Positions 1-9,902 of a DNA stretch of 64,000 nt are shown in pieces. A program made the position numbers and the translations under genes. Source of the stretch: Sphingobium soli (GTDB lineage: Bacteria; Pseudomonadota; Alphaproteobacteria; Sphingomonadales; Sphingomonadaceae); the NCBI RefSeq assembly GCF_020782245.1, contig NZ_JAJGNP010000018.1:1-64000 (forward strand), in the 5' to 3' direction. Numbering within the stretch: position 1 is the first letter of the stretch; each line of letters starts with the position of its first letter. The notes under the pieces were generated by a model. The model was not told where the DNA came from, made no database searches, and saw nothing but the letters and a program-made list of their open reading frames with translations.

Positions 1-75
1 GGACGAGTTCAACATGGGTCAATTCTCAGTGGAAATTTACGCCCTACCCGGGTCACTTCTCAGTGGAAATCAACA
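1..75. mobile_element. Right end of an IS21-like insertion sequence (partial)
   Basis: Two near-identical units of the form GGGTCAMTTCTCAGTGGAAAT occur at about 16-36 and 51-71, 35 bp apart. The second ends in CA at 75, so the element read inward on the minus strand begins TGTTGATTTCCACTGAG. Multiple terminal repeats and a TG...CA end are typical of the IS21 family; the family assignment is from memory of such ends, not a search. No transposase codons are present because the element continues left of the window. The relaxase reading frame changes from conserved protein to IS sequence at this junction. Confidence 0.6.
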
Positions 76-2366
76 GTCTGGGCATGACCCGCACCCCATT
101 GCCGCAAGCGCCAGTCCACTTCGCGCCCATCCTCCGCCTTTAGCGCGATGGCGGCCCTGGCCGCATCAATGCTCTCGACGCGGTAGGCTTCGCCGCGCGC
201 CACACCCTTGTCGGCATAGTCACGGGTGAAGCGCACCACATCGCCCTTGTCGTAACTCAAGGGATCGCGCGCTTCGGCGCGGGTCAGCCCCTTGTTCACG
301 AGAGCTTCAACCGGGGCGGCGGGGCCGGTCAGCGCCCCCGACCGGGTAAGCGCCGCGCGAATGTCGGCGGTCAGTGCATCGCGTCCCTCGCGCGACGGCT
401 CGATAACGATGGTGCGGCCACGCCCGGCCTTGTCGAGCCCGGCGTACTGCTCCGCGATGGCCGCGAAGCGTGTAGCCCGGTCGGCTTCCTCAATGATCTG
501 CCCGCCACCCCGGTCCAGCGCGGCAAGCGCCTTCCTAGCATCGCCCTCGATCGACGCCATCACAGACTCCCTGGTGGCAAGGTTGGTCTGCCGCACGATC
601 TCGGCCAGTCTGGCCGTTTCCATGCCCGTGCCCTGCAATTGGGCAAAGGCCGCACCCGCCTCGACCGAACCCAACTGCTTCACGTCACCGACCAGCACGA
701 TGCGGGCGTCGTGCTTTGCAGCGAGGTCAAACAGCCGCGCGGTATCGCGCGCCGATAACAACGACGCCTCGTCCACGATCCACGCGGCGGGCCGGGTGTG
801 ATCGCCACGCTCTGGCGACAGCAAGTGCCGGGCAACGGTATCGCCGCGCGTCCCCAGCGCCTCGCCCAGTACCATCGCCGCCGAGGCGGTCGGAGCCAGG
901 GCGGTCACCGCCACCCCGCGCGCCTCGGCCTCGCGGGCAAAGGTCGCCAGCACGGTCGTGGTCTTGGCGGTGCCGGCATAGCCTTGGACGGCAGTGATCC
1001 GGTTGCGGCTGGTCAGTAACTGCTCGGTGGCGGCGCGCTGATCGGGATTCCAGTCATGGCCTGCGCGCTCAGCCTGCGCCGCTGCGCTAGCCACAGCCCT
1101 GGCGGCGGCAAGCGGCGAAGCGATCCGGGCGAGGCCGCCGCGCCCCTCGGCCTCGATCCGCAACATCCTGGCTTCGGTCTCGACATTCTGGCGCGTAGTG
1201 AACCCGGCAAACGCCGTACCACGCCGGTCGATATGGGTGCGGTCGATCAAATCGCCCTGCTTGGTGGCCCCCTCGATCGCCGCCCCGATCTGGGCGTACC
1301 CGATCTGACCCAACCCGATCCTTCCGGCTTCCTCCTGTAAGGCGGCGGCGGAGAACACCGACTGCCGTTCACCCAGTTTGTCGGCGGCATGAGCGACGGC
1401 TCGGGCAGCGCCGCCGCCACCCTGAAATTCCATCGCCGCGCGATGGGCGGGATCGGCGGCCCTGGCTTCTGCCTCCCTGACCATCATCGATCTTACCTCC
1501 GCCCCAAACCCTGCTTTGGCGGCCGTCTCCCGCCACTCCGCCACAAGGTTCCCATGATCGGCAGCAACCTTGGCCTCACGGGTGTCGAGCGTGGCCACCT
1601 GCTTCTCGATGGCGCTTGCCGTGTTGCGGGACGAACCACGCTCCGCCAATGCCGCCTCGATCTCGGCGCTGCGGGTGCTGAACGCCTCGATGACTTGGCT
1701 GGAGACGCCCTTGATCTCGAACATGGACTCCTTGCCCGCGCCGATCTCATACCCCAATTCCCGGACCTTCAAGGCCAGTTCCTGCCGGTAGATCGCCCCG
1801 ATCTGCGTCTGAAGCTGATAGATCGCGCGCGGCTCAAGGCTGCGCCAGGCACCGTCTTCACCCTGCGTCGCGTTCATGATGACATTGTGTGTATGAAGCT
1901 GTGGGTCGTGCGCGCGACTAGTGCCGTGCTGGAAGCTGGCGATGACCAGATTGCCGGTCGCCTCGCGGATGACGCTGCCGCCGTCGCGGATACGGGTGGC
2001 GGCCATATGGCGTTCGACATGGGCCAGCGCGGTTTTCACTGCCTCACCATGCGCCTCGATCAACCGACGGTCACCCGCCACCTCGGCCATGATTGACACC
2101 GACTTGGGTGCGCTCAAGGTCACGTCCCAGCCGGGGCGATGCTCCAACTTCTCGTCCCGAACAGTACCAAGCTGCTGATCGCCGATCCTACCGTCGAGCA
2201 AGGCGCGGAACTGATCGCGGTTCACCTCGCCGGACAGCCCCAGCGCCTCCGCGCCTTGGCCCTGCCATTGGGAGGGCGATAGTCCTCCCTCGGCATAATA
2301 GTCGTCGGCTTCATAATAGTTGCTGGCCTGCGCCGAACTGGTGAGGGCTGATACCGACGCCACCAT
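60..2366 (-). pseudogene. traA: MobF-family conjugative relaxase, 3' end truncated by IS insertion
   Basis: TrwC/TraI-type relaxase that would nick oriT and unwind the transferred strand. The N-terminal relaxase domain has the paired tyrosines near residues 16-24 (NYYEADDYY) and the three-histidine metal motif HDPQLHTHN at about 160. A RecD-like helicase follows, with Walker A GYAGTAKTT at about 465 and Walker B WIVDEAS at about 530. The frame ends after about 768 residues in IS sequence (last residues TVDFH), whereas relatives run on by some 200 residues. The missing part would hold the late helicase motifs, so helicase activity is probably lost. The start is taken as the ATG in a TGATG overlap with the coupling protein; a GTG one codon earlier (2369) is also possible. 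All transfer genes here read leftward as one operon. Confidence 0.85.
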
Positions 2367-4210
2367 CACACCGGCCCCTGACTGTCGGGCTTAGGAGAGG
2401 GAGACAACGGCTCCGGTGATGGCGGCACAGCTTGCGAGGTCTGTCCCCCAAGCATGGTCGCCGGATCGGCAGAAACGAACCCCAACTGGCGGGGCGCACC
2501 ACGCCGCGCGACATGATCGGCAGTCAATCTGATCCTGGCCACCGGCAAGCCGTCAGGCAGCAGCAGATAGCCCTCGTGCCGTGCGAGGCGGAGCTGGCTT
2601 TCCATGACGGCAGGCCGCACCTCGCGCATCCGGCCCAAATTGATGCGGTGGCCCTCATCGCCGTCGCCGAGCATGTCGGTCTTGGTCCTAATCTCCATCT
2701 CACAGTCGCCGATTGTCTGGCTGGCCCATTGGCGGGTTTCGCTGTCGATGGTTTGCAGGAACAGCTTGGTGTTGCAGCAGCCCAGCATGGATTCGGCTAT
2801 CTGCGGCCCATAGCGGTGCTGCATCTGGCCCAGCGCCTGAAAGGTCAGCACCACCGCCGCGCCGAACTTGCGACCCTCGGGAAGCAGCCGCGCCAGATTA
2901 TCGACGCGGGGCAGGTCGGCCAGTTCGTCCAGCACGAACCAGATACGCCGGTCTTCGGAAGGGCGCAGGCCCAGCATGGCGCTGGCGGCACATACCAGCC
3001 AGCAGGCGAGCAGCGGCTTCGATGCCTCGAAATAGTCCTCCTTTCTTGGCACGAATATCCAGGGCCGCGCACCGGGATGCTGGTCCAGATTTTCAATGAA
3101 GGTGCGGAAGGCGAAGGCTTTGGACTTGTCGTCCTCGGCGCGTAGGAACTGGATCAGGTCTGCTGCCTTCGCCAGCATGAACAGGACACTGCCGGTCGCC
3201 CGGTCCGCATCGTCGGCAAATGTGCGGGCTGACGAACTTGTCGCGAGCCATTCCTTGAGGTCGTCCTTGGGCCGGTTCTTCAAGGCATGAAGCAGGTCGG
3301 GCAACGTGCACTTGTTTTCCTGCCATAAGGCGCGGATCATATTGGCGACAAGAATGCGGCTAGTGTCGAGCCACACGTCGCTATCATGCTGGCCCGTCTC
3401 GGTGATAAGCTGGTGTGCGATGCGGTCGGCATCGGCAGGATGTGCGATCTCGGCGAAGGGCGACCAGAAGGTGCAACGCGCATCGAACGGATTGAGGATC
3501 ACGTCGCCGCGCGCCGGATCATAATAGTGCGCGATGAACTCGCCACTGGTGTCGTAGACGAGCGCGGCTTCGCCGCGTGCTTCGATCCCATCGAGCAATT
3601 GCCGCAGGGCTGTGGTCTCGCCGCTGCCGGTCGTGCCGATCATCGCCATGTGGCGGGTCTCCAGACGAGCGGGGATCGGCACTTTGCCGACCGAAAAGGT
3701 GTGGGCGTCAGCCTCCTTCTCTGTCAGCCTGGCCAGCTGCTTCTCGTCCACCACCTGCGTTCCGCCGATCCAGCGATCGGCTAGCAGGTGCTCACGCCGC
3801 CGCGCCATCGCGCCACGCAAGGCGATCAAGCCTACAAGCCAGGTGCCGAAGCCCAGCCAGCATCCCCACATGGTCCAGTACCAGACAAGATCGACGCGCC
3901 GTCGGAAATAGGGATGGGCGATGATCTGGCGTGCCGAACGCCCTTCCTCGATATGGTCGGGATAGCGAACGTCGATCCCCGCATCGGCTTCCCAGCCGGA
4001 TACGGCCCAGAGCTTGGTCCTGGCCCGGTAGTAGGTTCCGGTGGCCTGCATCGCGTCGCGGCCCAGCATCATGTTGGGCAATCCCAGTCCGCCGAGGGCA
4101 ACGCAGGCCAGCATGACGATAGTCTGTCGCTTGAGGCGCGCGCCCTGGGTGTTGAGATGATGCTTGCGCAGGGCATCGGCATGGTTGCGGCGATCGTCGG
4201 TGCGGGTCAT
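2366..4210 (-). CDS. traD: Type IV coupling protein (TraD/VirD4-like ATPase)
   Basis: Inner-membrane ATPase of 614 residues that links a relaxosome to a type IV secretion channel. Two hydrophobic segments near residues 30-50 and 110-130 form the membrane anchor. The P-loop at about residues 190-200 reads GTTGSGETT, so the invariant Walker A lysine is glutamate here; the sense-strand codon is GAG. Walker B (WFVLDELADL) at about 425 and the downstream TrwB/TraD AAA region (residues 430-560) look intact. The start ATG overlaps the stop of the upstream small gene (ATGA), and its own stop overlaps the relaxase start, indicating translational coupling. The K-to-E change would be expected to abolish ATP hydrolysis, which fits a decaying transfer region. 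Confidence 0.85.
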   Translation of the reverse strand: MTRTDDRRNHADALRKHHLNTQGARLKRQTIVMLACVALGGLGLPNMMLGRDAMQATGTYYRARTKLWAVSGWEADAGIDVRYPDHIEEGRSARQIIAHPYFRRRVDLVWYWTMWGCWLGFGTWLVGLIALRGAMARRREHLLADRWIGGTQVVDEKQLARLTEKEADAHTFSVGKVPIPARLETRHMAMIGTTGSGETTALRQLLDGIEARGEAALVYDTSGEFIAHYYDPARGDVILNPFDARCTFWSPFAEIAHPADADRIAHQLITETGQHDSDVWLDTSRILVANMIRALWQENKCTLPDLLHALKNRPKDDLKEWLATSSSARTFADDADRATGSVLFMLAKAADLIQFLRAEDDKSKAFAFRTFIENLDQHPGARPWIFVPRKEDYFEASKPLLACWLVCAASAMLGLRPSEDRRIWFVLDELADLPRVDNLARLLPEGRKFGAAVVLTFQALGQMQHRYGPQIAESMLGCCNTKLFLQTIDSETRQWASQTIGDCEMEIRTKTDMLGDGDEGHRINLGRMREVRPAVMESQLRLARHEGYLLLPDGLPVARIRLTADHVARRGAPRQLGFVSADPATMLGGQTSQAVPPSPEPLSPSPKPDSQGPV

Positions 4211-4578
4211 GGTCGGTTCTCCCGCGCAAGCCGCCGCTGGCGATTATAGGCGGCGGTGATCTCGTCGGTGACGATCTCGTCGCTCTTGCGCGCGCCGTTG
4301 GCCGCGCTGCGGGCGTAGCAATAGGCAGCACATGCGGTGAACAGCGCCCGGTCCAGCATCCGCTCCACATCGACAATGCGTGTGCTGACCGATGCCAGTT
4401 CGTTCACGATCTCGCGGCTGTCGATCGCGCAGCCTGTTCCGTGAACGAGGGCGGCCAGTCCTGTGTCCACGACGCGGGCGAGCATGGCATATTCGCTCAA
4501 TCCGCGTTGCCGGGCAAAGCTGGCAAGGGTGCGGTGTTGGGCCGGAGAGAGCCGCACGGTCTGAGCGCGGGCGCTCAT
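4207..4578 (-). CDS. Putative relaxosome accessory / mobilization protein
   Basis: A 123-residue protein, first in the run leading to the coupling protein and relaxase and overlapping the coupling gene by ATGA. The N-terminal part (residues 4-40, QTVRLSPAQHRTLASFA) resembles the start of a ribbon-helix-helix or MobC-like DNA-binding domain. The remainder is predicted alpha-helical and rich in Arg/Ala. Position beside a relaxase and just downstream of a palindromic candidate oriT supports a role as an oriT-binding accessory factor. The family is inferred from context and N-terminal character; I do not recognise a specific named gene. Confidence 0.6.
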   Translation of the reverse strand: MSARAQTVRLSPAQHRTLASFARQRGLSEYAMLARVVDTGLAALVHGTGCAIDSREIVNELASVSTRIVDVERMLDRALFTACAAYCYARSAANGARKSDEIVTDEITAAYNRQRRLARENRP

Positions 4579-4592
4579 CGCGCCGCTCCAGC

Positions 4593-4755
4593 CGAGATGC
4601 TATTCGCCATCGCAAGGAACGGCGCATTTGCGCCGTTCCTGTATCCTCCCGTTTGGCGAGATGCTATCAGCATCCCGTCAAACCCGCGCAAATGCTGGAT
4701 GCACCCGTGCGTGAGGTGTGTATCTGAATTGTCGGCTCGATGCGAAGCATCGCAG
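4593..4755. other. Candidate origin of transfer (oriT)
   Basis: A perfect inverted repeat (AGGAACGGCGCA, 2-nt spacer, TGCGCCGTTCCT) lies at 4615-4640. It is flanked by two direct copies of CGAGATGCTAT at 4593-4603 and 4657-4667. Further small inverted repeats follow: GATGC-N5-GCATC at 4660-4674 and CGATGC-GAA-GCATCG at about 4738-4752. Between them is TGTGTATCTG at about 4717, loosely like the TGTGTATTGTC-type nic regions of some MobF plasmids. The tract lies upstream of the accessory, coupling and relaxase genes, a common oriT position. The nic resemblance is weak and the call rests mainly on repeat structure and location. Confidence 0.45.
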
Positions 4756-4785
4756 CCCTGCAACCTTGCCGTTGCGGCGACCATA

Positions 4786-5395
4786 TCAGGCATGTCCCAG
4801 TCCTTTCCGGCAAAGGGCGCACAAGCCGTCACTGGGTTCGCCGGGGCAGCAATCGCGCGCCGTGTCCGGGCTTGCGTCCGGCATGGTGTCGGCCTCGGGC
4901 TTCCCAAGCGCCCACGCCGCGATCTTCGCCTTGGCGGCGGGGTCGGCAATGCTCCGGTCGATTTCTTCCGGGACATGGCGGAGGGCAAAAAGATCATGCT
5001 CCCGGACCCACGCGAGGGTCACATCCTCAATCGCCTGCTGCATCCGCTTGTGCAGCGCCTGTGCCTCGAACGGATTAAGATGGGCGGTCACGCCACTGGT
5101 GACGATCAGGCCGCCCAAGGGAAGCCACTGGTCGTCCGCCACCTGCCAAGGTCCGTCGATCCGGCATTGGGAAATGTCGCCGTGATAGATGGCGATGGGG
5201 GGGGCGTTGGGCACGCTTCCACGGGATCAGCGCATTGCGAATCGTGTCGCCATCCGCGTCGTCAGCGACGATCTTGTCGAGCAACGGCGTCACATAGGAC
5301 GCGGTGCGGGCATCGAGGAACGCGCGATACGTAACCTTGCGGTCACGGCGCAGCATGTCGGCCAGCCGATCAACGGCCTTACGGAAGATAAGCAT
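4786..5395 (-). pseudogene. Conserved hypothetical plasmid/ICE protein, frameshifted in a C8 run
   Basis: The N-terminal frame starts MLIFRKAVDRLADML at 5395, preceded by an AGGA ribosome site. It runs about 65 codons to ...IPWKRAQRPP, then enters a run of eight G (+ strand 5197-5204). The C-terminal frame continues PIAIYHGDISQCRI... to 4786. Seven bases in the run would fuse the two into one protein of about 200 residues. The second half has no start codon with a convincing ribosome site of its own. I do not recognise a function; the C-terminus has two CxxC-like cysteines (residues SDGLCALCRKG). The indel may be real or a homopolymer sequencing error. Confidence 0.6.
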
Positions 5396-5505
5396 AGGGC
5401 ATCCTGTCCGTGAAAACACGGGTTTCAGAGTTCAATGGGTTTGGGGTGAACCGCAGACGCGGAGCGGCCCGCCAACTCAAAGGCTGGCCGTGGAACGCCT
5501 GCGGG

Positions 5506-5679
5506 TCAGATGACGGTTCTGGACTGCGCCAGACGCCGGATAGATTCCGTGGTCAGCAAGGTTCGTCTGCCGATCTTGATGGCATCCAGTCCGCCAGATT
5601 TTATCAGCGCGTAAACCGACGATCTTCCGACGCCCAGCGCCTTGGCGGTGTCATTGATGGATATGGCGATGGGTTTCAT
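5506..5679 (-). CDS. Small AlpA/excisionase-like helix-turn-helix protein
   Basis: A 57-residue protein starting MKPIAISINDTAKALGV behind a strong AAGGAG site 7 nt upstream; the longer open frame upstream lacks such a site. The segment INDTAKALGVGRSSVYALIK followed by DAIKIGRRTLLTTESIRRL has the MerR/HTH_17 pattern seen in AlpA regulators and phage excisionases: DNA-reading helix, then a short wing with a basic GRR turn. Such proteins commonly sit near P4-type integrases and control their expression or excision. Its location between the integrase and the transfer genes fits that role. Confidence 0.75.
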   Translation of the reverse strand: MKPIAISINDTAKALGVGRSSVYALIKSGGLDAIKIGRRTLLTTESIRRLAQSRTVI

Positions 5680-5853
5680 GTGTGTCTCCTTGCTTGCCGA
5701 CTCGCGGCGAGAGACATGCCAAGTTGCACATGATTGCCTGGGGGCCGTCCAGTAATGGGAAAGCCGCAGAAATCCGCCAATGGCACGCCTGACCGAAAAC
5801 AAATGGCACGCGGCAAAAATGCCCCGCCGATTCGAAAAAAAGGAAAACGACTG

Positions 5854-6753
5854 TCAGCGGCCTTCGCGTGAAGGGCGATTCGTCAAATGATTGAAAATTT
5901 TTCTGGCATAGGGGGGCAATAGTTTGCGGTCGGGCACGTCGGCGGACACATTGGCTGCGCTTTGGAACCATTCTAAAAGCCAATCGGTGATGGAATGGAT
6001 CGCAGCCGCTTCGTCGTTCAGGTCCAGCGTGTTCAGCCTCGGATCGGCGCGTAGATCGAAAGCGGCTTCGATGTAGGCGTATTTGACAGTCCGGCCCGGT
6101 CCCGCTGCCCGCTTCGGCGTACTCATCGCCAATATCTTCTCCACGTCATCGCGATGGAGATAAAGGTCGGCCGGGAGGGACATCGCGGTCGGGAAACGCA
6201 TGACCATAGCCCGATCTTTGCTATGTTCGGAGAACAGGAAATAGCGCAGCCTGCCAAAAAACTGCCTGCGGTTTAGCGGAATCCGCTTCTTACGAAAGCG
6301 GGAGAGATAATAGGCGTGCGGGCCATCCACCTTCTGCAAATGCGCCAGCACCTCGTCAAACAGTTGGTCGGATGCGTGGCGCAGGTCCAGCGGAGCCTCC
6401 GGGATTTTCAGGCCATATTGATATGCTTGCCGCCAGAGGTGCGGAGCCATTGCCGCTGCCAGCATGGTCAATGTGAGGTAGAAGAAAAAATCTGTCGCTT
6501 CCGAGCGAGGCGAAATCACAAGTCCGATCAGGAACAGGACAGACAGAAACCCGAAACCGCTGCTGATGGCGAGAGCAAGATTGTAATTCCGCGAATATGG
6601 CGGCTTGATCCGATTGAGAACCGCCGCATTGGCGTTCAACCCCTCGTCAAGATCATCCGACCTGATCTTCGCTAGCATCTTCCAAAGTGGAATATCGTCA
6701 ACACCATCCCCGTCCGCGAAGACCTTCCATCCTTCACCGCGGCCGCTTGTCAT
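5854..6753 (-). CDS. Hypothetical two-TM protein co-transcribed with the integrase
   Basis: A 299-residue protein starting MTSGRGEGWKVF. Its ATG overlaps the integrase stop (ATGA) and is preceded by AAGGCGG, so it is probably translated from the integrase mRNA. Two hydrophobic segments (about residues 57-80 and 88-106) form a hairpin near the N-terminus. The remaining roughly 190 residues are soluble, basic in the middle (RFRKKRIPLNRRQFFGRLRY) and end in a helical segment. No motif of known function is visible. It could be an island cargo or defence-type membrane protein, but that is only a guess from position and architecture. Confidence 0.7.
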   Translation of the reverse strand: MTSGRGEGWKVFADGDGVDDIPLWKMLAKIRSDDLDEGLNANAAVLNRIKPPYSRNYNLALAISSGFGFLSVLFLIGLVISPRSEATDFFFYLTLTMLAAAMAPHLWRQAYQYGLKIPEAPLDLRHASDQLFDEVLAHLQKVDGPHAYYLSRFRKKRIPLNRRQFFGRLRYFLFSEHSKDRAMVMRFPTAMSLPADLYLHRDDVEKILAMSTPKRAAGPGRTVKYAYIEAAFDLRADPRLNTLDLNDEAAAIHSITDWLLEWFQSAANVSADVPDRKLLPPYARKIFNHLTNRPSREGR

Positions 6754-7943
6754 CTGTTTCCGCCTTCCCGTAACTCGTCCAGATAGTCGCTCCACCATTG
6801 GGCCATTGCAACACGCTCTGCCCAATAGGCCGACTGGTTATAGATACGTCGGATTTCACCGGAAACCATATGAGCCAAGGCGCGCTCGATGGCGTCGGGG
6901 TTCCATTTTCCGGATTCGTTCAACAGCGAGGACGCGGACGTGCGGAAGCCGTGGGCGGTCATCTGATCCTTCGTATAGCCCATGCGCCGCAACGCGGCGG
7001 TAACGGTGTTTTCGGACATGGGACGCGCCCGCGTTCTGACGGAGGGGAACACATATTTTCCGTTCCCGGTCAGCCCGTGCATGGTTTTGAGGATTGCGAG
7101 CGCCTGCCGCGACAGCGGCACCGCATGGGGTTGCCGCATTTTCATCTTGGCAGGGGGAAGCGTCCACACCGCCTTGTTAAAGTTGACCTCCGCCCATTCC
7201 ATCTGCCGCAGTTCGCCGGGGCGCTGAAACACATGGGGCGTCAATTTCAATGCGTGCATCACCGCCGGATCGCCGGAATAATCCTCAATGGCTCGCAGCA
7301 GCGCACCAAACTCCGTTGGTTCGGTGATGGCCGCAAAATGCTTTGCCTTTGGCTGGATCAATGCGCCCAAGAGCATCTGGGCGGGATCGCGCTCCGCTCT
7401 TGCCGTGGCGGCGGCATAGCGGAAAACCCGACTCGCGAAAGAACGCATCCGCTTCGCCGTCTCGAACTTTCCCCGGCGCTCCTGATGCTTCAATTCATGC
7501 AGCAGCTCGGCAGGGTTAATTTCTGCAACGGGCCTGCGCACGAACTCGGCGCTGAACAATTTCAACACCCATTGATATTTCTCAAGCGTTCGTGGCGACA
7601 CGCCCTCGGTCTGGCGCTTCTCGATCAGCTCTCCCGCGACTTTGGCAAAGCTATTCTCCGCGCGAAGGCTGGCTTCGATGCGCGCCTGACGCTTGGCATA
7701 GTTGGGATCGATGGCATGGGCGACCTGCTTGCGGGCGGCGTCGCGAGCCGCGCGCGCTTCGGCCAGCGTGAATTGCGGGTATGGCCCTATCGCCAGTTTC
7801 CGCTCTACGCCGTTTATGCGGTATTTCAGCCGCCACAGCTTGCTGCCCTTCGGATTGACCAGCAGATATAGCCCCAGTGAATCCGAGACTTTATAGGCTT
7901 TTGCCTTGGGTTTGGCGTTACGAACTGCGGTGTCTGTCAGCAC
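6750..7943 (-). CDS. P4-type tyrosine integrase (site-specific recombinase)
   Basis: Catalyses integration and excision of the island at the neighbouring tRNA gene. The 397-residue protein has the N-terminal arm domain of P4-like integrases (LTDTAVRNAKPKAKAYKVSD, then GLYLLVNPKGSKLW), a core-binding domain near residues 95-185 and a catalytic domain. Active-site residues visible are Arg in FQRPGELRQMEW, His-x-x-Arg in HGFRTSASS, and Tyr in RRIYNQSAYWAER. I chose the GTG at 7943 because GGAGG lies at a good distance upstream; an ATG-initiated frame reaches 8006 without a ribosome site. The gene starts 166 bp from the 3' end of tRNA-Met and reads away from it. Confidence 0.92.
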   Translation of the reverse strand: MLTDTAVRNAKPKAKAYKVSDSLGLYLLVNPKGSKLWRLKYRINGVERKLAIGPYPQFTLAEARAARDAARKQVAHAIDPNYAKRQARIEASLRAENSFAKVAGELIEKRQTEGVSPRTLEKYQWVLKLFSAEFVRRPVAEINPAELLHELKHQERRGKFETAKRMRSFASRVFRYAAATARAERDPAQMLLGALIQPKAKHFAAITEPTEFGALLRAIEDYSGDPAVMHALKLTPHVFQRPGELRQMEWAEVNFNKAVWTLPPAKMKMRQPHAVPLSRQALAILKTMHGLTGNGKYVFPSVRTRARPMSENTVTAALRRMGYTKDQMTAHGFRTSASSLLNESGKWNPDAIERALAHMVSGEIRRIYNQSAYWAERVAMAQWWSDYLDELREGGNR

Positions 7944-8108
7944 GATGGGGGCCTCCGGTCTGCGGGGGCTTCGCGAGGCCCCCAGATTCGGCCCCATCGA
8001 CTGCAATTATGGGCAATCAGAGGCGGTCGCCGACGATCAGCGAATGCCCTTAAACTAGCGGAAATCAGGGATTTTTCAACCGTTCGCGGGTATCGGCAAA
8101 CAGGAGAT

Positions 8109-8185
8109 TGGTAGCGGAGGAGGGACTTGAACCCCCGACACGCGGATTATGATTCCGCTGCTCTAACCAGCTGAGCTACTCCGCC
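8109..8185 (-). tRNA. tRNA-Met (CAT)
   Basis: A 77-nt cloverleaf with encoded CCA. The acceptor GGCGGAG pairs with CTCCGCT through a terminal G-U. The D arm is GCTC-AGCTGGTTA-GAGC. The anticodon stem GCGGA/TCCGC closes loop ATCATAA with anticodon CAT, and the T arm contains GGTTCAAGTCC. CAT also occurs in tRNA-Ile2, but the body resembles elongator tRNA-Met of alphaproteobacteria. Its 3' end is the likely attachment site of the island whose integrase follows directly; the 3' end is intact here. Confidence 0.9.
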
Positions 8186-8458
8186 CCATGGGCATCGCGC
8201 GGCACATGGCCGACGGTGAGGCGGCGCTATACGCAGCGGCGCTCGGGCGGTCAACGGGGCGCGCGAAAAATTTGGCGGGCGCATGATGCGCGCCTCAAAA
8301 TCCCGCGTTAAAACGAAGAGAAACGACTTTTCCGCCATTTAGAGTCAACAGCCTGGCAACCTTTTTGCCACTCGCCACTTTTGCCTTGCATTCACCACGG
8401 CGCGGCGCACTAATATTGCAATGCACAACCGGCCGCCGGCCGAGGGAGGATCGTCCAA
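8186..8458. other. Intergenic region upstream of the Anbu cluster
   Basis: No gene is seen in these 273 bases. It presumably carries the leftward tRNA promoter and the rightward promoter of the ATP-grasp operon. The final stretch holds GAGGGAGGA at about 8442-8450, the ribosome site for the TTG start at 8459. I could not identify convincing -35/-10 boxes or an operator. Confidence 0.6.
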
Positions 8459-9868
<1,410 letters not shown>

Positions 9869-9902
9869 TGATGAGACCCGTCCCGACCCATGAGGCCCGT
9901 CC

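Noticed and set aside
8007..8108. Second attachment-site copy inside the window
   Set aside because: The 3' end of tRNA-Met is not visibly repeated between positions 1 and 8000, so the other boundary must be further left.
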